From NCBI RefSeq assembly GCF_025318105.1, contig NZ_JAOANI010000015.1, positions 372,001 to 436,000 on the forward strand: 64,000 nucleotides of DNA, read 5' to 3'. Source of the stretch: Venatoribacter pacificus. GTDB lineage: Bacteria > Pseudomonadota > Gammaproteobacteria > Pseudomonadales > Oceanobacteraceae. The translations under genes and the position numbers were made by a program. This document shows, piece by piece, positions 43,111-52,576 of this stretch; the stretch's first letter is position 1, and every line of letters starts with the position of its first letter. Below the pieces are notes generated by a model that did not search any database, had not been told where the DNA came from, and was given only the letters and a program-made list of their open reading frames with translations.

Positions 43111-43764
43111 TCAATCGTTGGTATTAACCGGCAGCAAACGCAGCAAGTGCCGTTCGCCTTCCACACCGGGAACGCTGATGGCATCGGAAGCCACCACGCG
43201 GAATTTGTCGGCGATGGCGGCAATTTCATCCTGTGGATATTGCCCCTTCATCGCCAGAAAGCAGCCCTGCTCAGCGCGCAGATGCTGACACCAGTGGGTC
43301 ATATCGGCGAGCGAGGCAAAAGCGCGGCTGACAATCATATCGAAAGGCCGGGGGGGATGATATGCCTCGACCCGATCGTTCACTATGGTCACGTTATCCA
43401 GCCCCAGTGCGGTGCGCGCCTGAAACAGGAACCGGGTTTTCTTACCGTTACTGTCGAGCAGGGTGAAGGTTTTATGCGGATTCATGATTGCCAGCACAAT
43501 ACCCGGCAAGCCCGGCCCGGTGCCGACGTCGGCAATATTGTCCGCTTCCTGCACAAAAGGATGCACTGCCAAACTGTCGAGCAAATGCAAATCGACCATG
43601 CGCTCCGGTTCACGGATGGCGGTCAGGTTGTAGGCTTTGTTCCACTTCTGCAGCAGATCCAGATAGGCACGCAACGCGCTCAGTTGCTCTGCCGTCAGGG
43701 CAATCTGCATCTGTTCAGCGCCGCGCGCCAGCTGACGGGTTAAAGAATCTGTTTCAGCGTTCAT
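43111..43764 (-). CDS. rsmG: 16S rRNA (guanine527-N7)-methyltransferase RsmG
   Basis: A 217-residue SAM-dependent methyltransferase that makes m7G527 in 16S rRNA. Motif I is DVGTGPGLPGIVLAI, preceded by KWNKAYNLTAIREPERMVDLHLLDSLAV, both family signatures. Start ATG 43764. In most gammaproteobacteria mnmG lies directly upstream; here the upstream gene is a divergent MFS transporter, so the pair has been separated. Confidence 0.96.
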   Translation of the reverse strand: MNAETDSLTRQLARGAEQMQIALTAEQLSALRAYLDLLQKWNKAYNLTAIREPERMVDLHLLDSLAVHPFVQEADNIADVGTGPGLPGIVLAIMNPHKTFTLLDSNGKKTRFLFQARTALGLDNVTIVNDRVEAYHPPRPFDMIVSRAFASLADMTHWCQHLRAEQGCFLAMKGQYPQDEIAAIADKFRVVASDAISVPGVEGERHLLRLLPVNTND

Positions 43765-43946
43765 GGTGAATCAAACCAGCAATATAGAAAGGCGGCGGAT
43801 ATTAGCATACGCCCGCAGGAGACGGGAAACGCGCGCCTGCAAGCTTAACCGACATTCACCAGACTTGTTCCGGACATAACCTAAGTCGGATTGGGCTTAT
43901 CAGCGCTTAGCCCTATCATGCACACACTCATTAAGGGAGCCTGCGT

Positions 43947-45119
43947 ATGAATTCCACCGCCAGTCATCAGCCATCGTCCCACTGGTGGCCCATTATCGCC
44001 GCTGCGGTATCGCTGATTGTGGTGCATGGCTTCGGCCGCTTTGTGTACACGCCGCTGCTGCCACTGCTGGTCGATGACGGCCTGATCACACTGTCTCAGG
44101 CCGCATCCCTCGCCACCTGGAATTACGTCGGCTATTTAAGCGGCGCCATGCTGGCGCTGTTTCTCTATCAGCGTGGCCATGGCCGTATTACGCTGGCGCT
44201 GATGCTGACCGGCAATGCACTGATTACTTTACTGCAGGTGTTCGTCAGCCAGTACGAAACCCTCGCCGCCCTGCGCCTGCTGAACGGTATTGGTAACGGC
44301 GTGGTCTTTGTGCTGGCACCGGCGCTGGTGCTGGAGTGGCTGGTTACGCAACAGAAAGCGCAACTCAGTGGCCTGATGTATCTGGGCGTGGGCATTGGCC
44401 TGCTCAGCTCCAGCGCGCTGGTTGAACTCAGTGCCACCTGGCTGGCTGGCCCGCAACGCTGGCTGCCAGCGGCCATCGCCGCCATTCCGCTGGCATTGTG
44501 GAGCAGCTGGTATCTGCATCGCTTACCCGGCCACGCGCCGGCCGGGCAGGGTGACGATCATTCAGCACTCTGGGACCGCGCCAGCACGCCATTATTTCTG
44601 GCCTATGCCGGTGCCGGGTTAGGCTACATTCTGCCGATGACCTTTCTGCCGGCGGTAGCGGCCGACTGGCAACTGACACTGGTGCCCAGCGCCTGGCTGT
44701 TAGTCGCCATCACCTCGCTGCCATCGACCTGGCTGTGGAATCATTTAGGTGCCGCTATCGGTGATAAAACCGCACTGTTGTGGAACTACGCCATTCAGGC
44801 GGCGGGGGTCGGGGCGCTGTTGTTATTACCGCAGCAGTCGGCGGGATTGTGGCTCTGTGCGATTCTGGTCGGCGGTACTTTTTTAGGCGCGGTATTGCTG
44901 ACCCAGCGGCTGGCGCGCAGCCTGCACCCGCATCAGGGACCAAGGTTAAGCGCCGCGCTCATTGCTCTCTATGGCTTCACCCAGCTGCTCGGCCCCTGGC
45001 TGGCAAAACTCGGCATTGAAGGCGGAGCCAGTTTGTCATCCACCTTTATCTGGGGATTTGCAGCACTGGTTTGGGCGTTTGTATTAATGTTGTGGGTACC
45101 CGCACGCCGCGATCACTGA
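43947..45119 (+). CDS. YbfB/YjiJ family MFS transporter
   Basis: A 390-residue, about 12-helix major facilitator. The N-terminal helix AAAVSLIVVHGFGRFVYTPLLPLL and the LSQAASLATWNYVGYLSGAML segment are typical of the YbfB/YjiJ subgroup, whose substrates are mostly unknown. ATG 43947 follows AAGGGAG. A dioxygenase gene starts 10 bp after its stop, so the two probably form an operon and could handle an aromatic compound and its import or export. That link is inference from position. Confidence 0.85.
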   Translation: MNSTASHQPSSHWWPIIAAAVSLIVVHGFGRFVYTPLLPLLVDDGLITLSQAASLATWNYVGYLSGAMLALFLYQRGHGRITLALMLTGNALITLLQVFVSQYETLAALRLLNGIGNGVVFVLAPALVLEWLVTQQKAQLSGLMYLGVGIGLLSSSALVELSATWLAGPQRWLPAAIAAIPLALWSSWYLHRLPGHAPAGQGDDHSALWDRASTPLFLAYAGAGLGYILPMTFLPAVAADWQLTLVPSAWLLVAITSLPSTWLWNHLGAAIGDKTALLWNYAIQAAGVGALLLLPQQSAGLWLCAILVGGTFLGAVLLTQRLARSLHPHQGPRLSAALIALYGFTQLLGPWLAKLGIEGGASLSSTFIWGFAALVWAFVLMLWVPARRDH

Positions 45120-45129
45120 GGGCACCGAG

Positions 45130-45945
45130 ATGTCAGCCAAGCAACGTCAGCCCAGTCTCTATATTCCCCACGGCGGCGGCCCGTGCTTTTTTATGGAATG
45201 GCCGGGCAACCCGCAGCTGTGGGATAACATGGCCGCCATGCTGCGTTCGATTCCTGCGCGCCTGCCACAACCACCCAGCGCCATTCTGCTGATTTCGGCC
45301 CACTGGGAAGCGCCGGTATTTACCTTTTGCGGTGGCTCAAAGCCGAAACTGGAATACGACTATTACGGTTTCCCGCCGCATACCTATGAAATCCGCTATC
45401 AGGCTTCGGGTGCCCCGGCACTGGCGGAGCGGGCCGCGCAATTACTACAGGATGCCGGTATCGGAGCGGCGGTGGATAACAACGCACCCTGGGATCACGG
45501 CGTGTTTATTCCGCTGAAAGTTGCCTATCCGCAGGAAGAGATTCCGGTACTGGCGATGTCGCTGAAAAAGGGGCTGAACCCGGCCGAGCATCAGGCTGCC
45601 GGAAAAGTGCTGGCACAGCTGCGTGACGAAAACGTGCTGATCATCGGCAGTGGCCTGAGCTACCACAACCTGAGCGCATTCTTTGCCGACTCAGCCGCCG
45701 ATGCTGCTGCCGCCAAAGCCTTTGATGACTGGCTGATTGACGCCGCAGCACAGGACGAAACCCAGCGCACTGCAGCGCTCAATCACTGGAGCGATGCCCC
45801 CGGCGCACGTCAGGTGCATCCGCGCGAAGAGCACCTGCTGCCGATGATGATGGTGGCCGGAGCCGCGGGCGCAGATCAGGGCAGCGCTTTTTATCGCGAA
45901 GAAATTATGGGCAAAGCCGTCTCCGCGATTGGTTTCGGGCTTTAA
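45130..45945 (+). CDS. DODA-type extradiol dioxygenase (LigB/YgiD family)
   Basis: A 271-residue non-haem iron (or zinc) dioxygenase-fold protein. Metal-site histidines lie in SLYIPHGGGPCFF, LLISAHWEAP and the DHGVFIPLKVAYP block, with a further conserved HPREEHLLPMMM section. The family cleaves catechols such as DOPA; E. coli YgiD does this on 4,5-extradiol position. The natural substrate here is unknown. It follows the MFS gene by 10 bp and is convergent with the DUF4105 gene. Confidence 0.88.
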   Translation: MSAKQRQPSLYIPHGGGPCFFMEWPGNPQLWDNMAAMLRSIPARLPQPPSAILLISAHWEAPVFTFCGGSKPKLEYDYYGFPPHTYEIRYQASGAPALAERAAQLLQDAGIGAAVDNNAPWDHGVFIPLKVAYPQEEIPVLAMSLKKGLNPAEHQAAGKVLAQLRDENVLIIGSGLSYHNLSAFFADSAADAAAAKAFDDWLIDAAAQDETQRTAALNHWSDAPGARQVHPREEHLLPMMMVAGAAGADQGSAFYREEIMGKAVSAIGFGL

Positions 45946-45952
45946 CCAGAAC

Positions 45953-47749
45953 TCAGAAATACCAGCGCCAGTTAACGCTGGCGGCATGTTCATATTTGCC
46001 ATCAACAGCAAGGCGGGATACTTCAGCAATTAAGGCTGATTCATCCAGTGCAATACTGTGCGTCAGCGTCAGCTGTTGTTGTGTTTTTCGGTCAGGAGCA
46101 AATCTGGGTTGGTAACGCAGCCAGCTTTTCATACCAAAGACTTCGTACAGATAAGCACCCACTTCCGGTTCGGCGTAGAGAAAATCGGCATCGTTATTCC
46201 GGTACCAGCCGCCATTCAGCAAAGCATACAGACGCAAATCGGCGGACGCCGCCAGGGTAATACCGACGCCACCATGAATATTAAATGCGGTTTGCCGCTG
46301 CAGATTATCGTCAGCCAGTGAATAAAACCCGACGCGAAAATCCCCCGAAATACCACCGGTAAAACGATCCCACGGTGTCAGGGAACGGGCTGAATACAAT
46401 TGCAGATGATTAAGACGTAATGCTTCACGTTGTGGCGATGCGCGCAACGAGAGATCAAACAGTTTTAATTCGTTCTCGGCAAAATACTGACGGTTGTCGT
46501 CTTCAATGCCATGACCTACCGCCAGCCATTGCAGGCTTAACCAGTCGGTTTTTTCTGTACTCTGATAGCCGAATGAATAATGTGCATCCTCCGGTGTTTT
46601 CAGTGGCGAACGATAATGATCGAGTGTCAGTTCATAGTCAGAAAATTCTGGCGAGTCGGGGATGCTCTGACGCAGCGCTGCTGTTTTTTTCCTGCTCTGT
46701 TCCGTATCGTCAGTGCCAGTCTGCTCTCTGTAATCCAGCACAGCGCTTGCCATTTCCCGCAGCAGAAATCCGTCTTCACCACCGACCTGCGGCAGCTTAT
46801 CGATTTCACCCTGTTGCCATTGATAAACTGCATCCTGCAACTCCTGCGGCACGGTATCCTCAAGCATACGTACACGCCATTTGGCGGCCGGTGTTATCTC
46901 TATGCTTTTAATTTTTCCGCTGCGGTTTACCGCTTTGACCAGATCAATAGGGGTCACCCAGTCGCCAGTTGTTAATTGCGGAATAACCAGACGTAGCAGG
47001 TCAGCGGATACCGTGGCGCAATTTTGCGTATGGAAAAAATAATCCATTTTAACCGAGCGTAATTCCCACAGATGATCCTGCAGTAATGCCCGCTGCCCGG
47101 CATCCAGGTCAAGTTCATACCGCCACACATTGCGCTGCTCTGCCAGATTATAAAATTCGAAATGTGCACGCAGGGGCTTAACCAGAAAGAAGCCCTCCTT
47201 GCCCTTTATCAACGTTTCCCAGAGCACTTTTATCGGATTAATGCTGTCGAGCACCGTGAAAAATGAAACAGAGTGACGGGCATAAAATCCATCATCGCGC
47301 ACACCTTCGGCCGCCAGCATGGCATGACCAAGCATACTGCTCGGGCTGGTCAGATTTTCAGAGGCATAAATAACACTGACCTGATCAACCGGCACACGCT
47401 GCAGAAATACCCGGTACTCCGGACAATCAGGAAACTCAGGCAGGCTGGTACCGCTTTCCTGTAACAGACGATAGCGGGCAGGAAAGCGACAGATTGCCTG
47501 CGGCTGCTGCGCGAACAGCCTGAGCGTTGCCTGCCACTCCAGCTCAGGAGAAAAGTCATCCTGCGTCAGAATAAACGCCGGATCGGTAATCGTGGGGGTT
47601 CCGTTTTTGATATGCAGTAACGAAAGCCAGCGATCATGCTGCCAGCCCGGTACAGCATCTCTGGCGAACGCGGAGTTGCATGCGAATAAAAACCATACAA
47701 ACAAAAAAAAGGAAGCCCGCAGGCTCCCCTTTATCGGCTCAGTCAACAT
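45953..47749 (-). CDS. DUF4105 (Lnb N-terminal periplasmic) family protein
   Basis: A 598-residue exported protein. Signal peptide SFFLFVWFLFACNSAFA (cleavage near residue 29). The N-terminal half carries the DUF4105 pattern: YASENLTSPSSMLGHAML, LIKGKEGFFLVKPLRAHFEFYNLAEQRNVWRYEL and FHTQNCATVSADLLRL with a conserved Cys, a permuted cysteine-peptidase-like arrangement. The C-terminal third is beta-rich and ends YFS-like in WRWYF, suggesting an outer-membrane barrel. ATG 47749 is chosen; TTG 47767 would overlap the upstream lipoprotein. That gene ends 4 bp before, so they are an operon. A terminator-like hairpin lies inside the first codons. Function not established. Confidence 0.78.
   Translation of the reverse strand: MLTEPIKGSLRASFFLFVWFLFACNSAFARDAVPGWQHDRWLSLLHIKNGTPTITDPAFILTQDDFSPELEWQATLRLFAQQPQAICRFPARYRLLQESGTSLPEFPDCPEYRVFLQRVPVDQVSVIYASENLTSPSSMLGHAMLAAEGVRDDGFYARHSVSFFTVLDSINPIKVLWETLIKGKEGFFLVKPLRAHFEFYNLAEQRNVWRYELDLDAGQRALLQDHLWELRSVKMDYFFHTQNCATVSADLLRLVIPQLTTGDWVTPIDLVKAVNRSGKIKSIEITPAAKWRVRMLEDTVPQELQDAVYQWQQGEIDKLPQVGGEDGFLLREMASAVLDYREQTGTDDTEQSRKKTAALRQSIPDSPEFSDYELTLDHYRSPLKTPEDAHYSFGYQSTEKTDWLSLQWLAVGHGIEDDNRQYFAENELKLFDLSLRASPQREALRLNHLQLYSARSLTPWDRFTGGISGDFRVGFYSLADDNLQRQTAFNIHGGVGITLAASADLRLYALLNGGWYRNNDADFLYAEPEVGAYLYEVFGMKSWLRYQPRFAPDRKTQQQLTLTHSIALDESALIAEVSRLAVDGKYEHAASVNWRWYF
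47703..47728 (-). terminator. Terminator-like hairpin inside the DUF4105 start
   Basis: On the minus strand GGAGCC-TGCG-GGCTTCC (one bulged T) is followed by eight U. It encodes residues about 8-15 of the DUF4105 signal peptide, only 25 nt past the lipoprotein stop, and could terminate part of the transcripts that leave the lipoprotein gene. Confidence 0.45.
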
Positions 47750-47753
47750 CGGT

Positions 47754-48104
47754 TTACTGACAATCAATTACCGCGTTGTCATAGGTCCACATCGAGCCGG
47801 TAGCGGCATCAGTGGTAAAACCGGTGGTAGAGAAGACGTTAACAAAGGTTACAACTTCTATCTTTTTGCGTACGGCAGTCGACGATGCGCAGCTGCTGTC
47901 TTTGGTTTCAATCACTTTCGTCGAACCATCTTTTTCCAGCTTCACAGTCGTTGGGGCCGTATAGTTCTGACCGTCGACGGTGATATCAACCTTTTTACCA
48001 TTAGAGGTAGAAACATTAATGGTCGCAGAGTCTTCGGAAAACAGCGTGGCACAACCGGCCAGAGAGGCTGCAAACATCATTACCGCAATTTTAATGGCTT
48101 TCAT
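47754..48104 (-). CDS. Small lipoprotein, DUF4105 partner
   Basis: A 116-residue lipoprotein: signal with lipobox LAGC (Cys 18), then a beta-rich domain ATINVSTSNGKKVDITVDGQNYTAPTTVKLEKDG. A short hydrophobic segment VVTFVNVFSTTGFTTDAATG follows, and Cys residues at SSCAS and the C-terminal DCQ could pair. The pattern (a PEGA-like beta-domain then a membrane-proximal segment) resembles small envelope lipoproteins paired with larger enzymes. Four bp separate it from the DUF4105 start. Function unknown. Confidence 0.72.
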   Translation of the reverse strand: MKAIKIAVMMFAASLAGCATLFSEDSATINVSTSNGKKVDITVDGQNYTAPTTVKLEKDGSTKVIETKDSSCASSTAVRKKIEVVTFVNVFSTTGFTTDAATGSMWTYDNAVIDCQ

Positions 48105-48216
48105 TCAGCTAAATCCTTGTTTTATTTAAACGTAAATCCTGAGTGCGGACTCATTATATGAAGATCATTCCATGCCGCAATTAAAATCATCCTGACCGAC
48201 TAAGACAACGCCACTA

Positions 48217-48988
48217 TTACAGCTTAAATCCCGGTGCATGATGCAGCTGTCCCTGAATCTGCGCAGCATCATCCAGCGCCTGTTCTAAGGTCTGGCTGCG
48301 GGCGGCATTAAACAGGCGCTTGATTTCCCGCAGGCAACGGGCGTCGTTGGTGGCCATTTGCCGTGCCAGACCAAGGGCGCTGCCCAGCAGCTGAGCATGG
48401 GGTACCACGCGGCTGACCAGTCCCATGCGCAGTGCTTCATCGGCCGAAAATGTGCGGCCGGTGAGCGCCATTTCCAGCGCGTGCTGCATACCGATACGAC
48501 GTGGTAATAACCAGGCGCCGCCATCGCCGGGAATAATCCCCAGTTTGATAAAGCTTTCGGCAAAGGTCGCCTGCTCGCTGGCAATGGCAACATCGCACAT
48601 GCACACCATATCGTTACCGGCACCCACCGCCGGGCCATTAACCGCGGCGATAATGGGAATTTCCAGCTGGGCAAACGCCAGCGGAATACGCTGAATAAAG
48701 GCTTTGTAATTGGCTGTCAGCTGTTGTGCATCGCCGGCAAACATACCGCTGCGCTGCTGCATCGCTTTGATATTTCCGCCACCGCTGAACACTTTACCGG
48801 CACCGGTAAATACCGCGACCTTAATATCCTGACGGTCGTTAACCTGAGCCAGCGTCTGTTCGATGGCGTCGATCACTTCGCCATCGGAAATGGCGTTTTT
48901 AATATCCGGCCGGTTCAGCGTCAGCAGGGCGATGCTTTCGGCACCGCTGTCGTCTTTGCATAATTCCAGAGTCAGGTGTGCGCTGTGG

Positions 48989-48996
<8 letters not shown>
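48217..48996 (-). CDS. Crotonase-family protein (enoyl-CoA hydratase-like), atypical active site
   Basis: A 259-residue crotonase-fold protein. The CoA/oxyanion segment FSGGGNIKAM and VNGPAVGAGNDMVCMCD are clear. The two catalytic Glu of classical hydratase appear changed: the first position is Asp (GAGNDM) and the second is Phe (AESFIKLG). An Asp in IIPGDGG may act instead, as in PaaG-type isomerases. So it is an acyl-CoA isomerase or hydratase of uncertain reaction. Its start overlaps the acetoacetyl-CoA synthetase stop by 8 bp, placing it last in the liu-linked operon. Confidence 0.82.
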
Positions 48997-51043
<2,047 letters not shown>

Positions 51044-51091
51044 TGCTTGTCCTTATACTTCCGAAGGCTACGGCAAATACCGGTACCAATC

Positions 51092-51115
51092 CTGTAGGAG
51101 GGGATCTTATCCCCG
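51092..51115 (-). repeat. REP sequence, left copy
   Basis: A 24-bp element beginning CTGTAGGAG and containing the palindrome GGGGAT-CTT-ATCCCC, with the GTAG tetranucleotide typical of RAYT-recognised REPs. It is the exact inverted copy of 51621-51644 and lies between the RAYT stop and the acetoacetate--CoA ligase start. Confidence 0.85.
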
Positions 51116-51128
51116 ACCCATTACTGAC

Positions 51129-51581
51129 TCAGATCCACAGTGCATCCCAATAGGGATAATCTCCGACCCGCCTTACTAACCCGGCACGCAGAGGATTAGC
51201 GACGATATAGCGTGCGGCAGGCAGAACATCTTCCTCGTGACGAATGGCACGGTCATGAAAACCGGATTGCCAGACTGCCGTGCCGATATTACGACTGGTC
51301 ACCGCTTTCAGCTTCCCCACCAAAACAGCAAGCTCCGTCTGCTCCTCCAGCTGCAGCAGCCAATGTACGTGATCAGGCATCAAAACCCAGCAAAGCAGTC
51401 TGGCGTCGCCAAGCAGTTTTGCATCGGTAAATGTCCTGCATGCAATACTGGCGCTCTGCCAGTCCATAAAAACAGGCCTGCGCTTTTCTGCCACGGCAGT
51501 AACCAGATAAATTCGACCGCTTTCGGAATAACGCCCGCGCCTTAACTGGCTGTAGCCGGTTTGTTGCCAGAGCTTTGCCAT
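51129..51581 (-). CDS. REP-associated tyrosine transposase (RAYT)
   Basis: A 150-residue Y1/HUH-type single-strand transposase of the RAYT (TnpA-REP) group. HUH motif MPDHVHWLL (His71, His73) and catalytic Tyr125 in AARYIVANPLRAG; the N-terminal GRYSESGRIYLVTAVAEKRRPVF is a RAYT hallmark. It is intact and flanked on both sides by perfect 24-bp inverted REPs. Such enzymes are domesticated and spread REP/REPIN sequences rather than themselves. It sits inside the leucine-catabolic operon, in the same direction, between liuE and the acetoacetate ligase. Confidence 0.92.
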   Translation of the reverse strand: MAKLWQQTGYSQLRRGRYSESGRIYLVTAVAEKRRPVFMDWQSASIACRTFTDAKLLGDARLLCWVLMPDHVHWLLQLEEQTELAVLVGKLKAVTSRNIGTAVWQSGFHDRAIRHEEDVLPAARYIVANPLRAGLVRRVGDYPYWDALWI

Positions 51582-51620
51582 AACAATTCCCTGTTATATA
51601 GCTGCATTACTGTCCCAGGC

Positions 51621-51644
51621 CGGGGATAAGATCCCCTCCTACAG
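51621..51644 (+). repeat. REP sequence, right copy
   Basis: Exact reverse complement of 51092-51115, ending CTCCTACAG. It lies between the liuE stop (51656) and the RAYT start (51581). The internal palindrome can fold in mRNA and may attenuate read-through to the downstream genes. Confidence 0.85.
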
Positions 51645-51655
51645 CCATCTCATCA

Positions 51656-52576
51656 CTATTTCTGCGTGGCTTTCGCCACCAGCGCCCGTCCGCTTTTACT
51701 GCCATTCGGGCGCTGCAGCTGATCGCTGATCCACTGCCCGGTTTCTGCCAGCAGCTGCGCGTCGATACCGGTATGCAGGCCGAGGCCTTCGACCAGACGC
51801 AGCACATCTTCGCTGGCGACATTACCCGATGCCCCGGCGGCATAAGGGCAGCCACCCAGTCCGGCGACCGAGCCGTCGATGGTGCGAATGCCCAGTTCCA
51901 GCGCGGCGTAAATATTGGCCAGCGCCTGACCATAGGTATCGTGAAAGTGCACCGCCAGCTGCGACACTGGCATATGCAGTGCCAGTGCACGGATCAGATT
52001 CTGCGTCTGCGGCACGCTGCCGGTGCCAATGGTGTCGCCCAGTGAAATTTCGTAGCAGCCCATATCCAGCAGCGCCTGCGCCACATCGACCACCGCCTGC
52101 ACCGGCACCTCGCCCTGATAAGGGCAGCCCATCACGGTGGAGACATAACCGCGCACCGGCAGACCAACCGTGCGCGCATGTTCCAGTACCGGGCGGATAC
52201 GTTCCAGGCTCTGCGCCACGCTGCAGTTAATGTTCTTCTGGGTGAAGGCATCGGAGGCGGCGGTAAACACCGCAACCTCTGAGGCGTTGGCCGCCAGCGC
52301 CGCTTCCAGCCCCTGCAGATTGGGGGTGAGGGCGGCATAACGCACGCCGGGCTGACGCTCAAGCTGCAGCAGTACGCGGTCGCTGTACTGCATCTGCGGC
52401 ACCCATTTGGGCGAGACAAAACTACCAGCCTCAATATGGCGCAGGCCAGCGGCGGCCAGCCGTCCAATCAGCTCGCAGCGCAGCTCAACACTGAGCGCCT
52501 GCGCCTCATTCTGTAAGCCATCGCGCGCGCCGACTTCGACAATGCGCACGCTGTCCGGATGTGCCCGCTGCATCAT
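51656..52576 (-). CDS. liuE: Hydroxymethylglutaryl-CoA lyase
   Basis: A 306-residue TIM-barrel enzyme cleaving HMG-CoA to acetyl-CoA and acetoacetate, last step of leucine catabolism. Metal and catalytic markers: VGARDGLQNE at the N-terminus, FVSPKWVPQM, and GLGGCPYAAGASGNVASEDV with the catalytic Cys-containing signature. Its ATG overlaps the liuD stop by 4 bp, so translation is coupled. Confidence 0.95.
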   Translation of the reverse strand: MMQRAHPDSVRIVEVGARDGLQNEAQALSVELRCELIGRLAAAGLRHIEAGSFVSPKWVPQMQYSDRVLLQLERQPGVRYAALTPNLQGLEAALAANASEVAVFTAASDAFTQKNINCSVAQSLERIRPVLEHARTVGLPVRGYVSTVMGCPYQGEVPVQAVVDVAQALLDMGCYEISLGDTIGTGSVPQTQNLIRALALHMPVSQLAVHFHDTYGQALANIYAALELGIRTIDGSVAGLGGCPYAAGASGNVASEDVLRLVEGLGLHTGIDAQLLAETGQWISDQLQRPNGSKSGRALVAKATQK

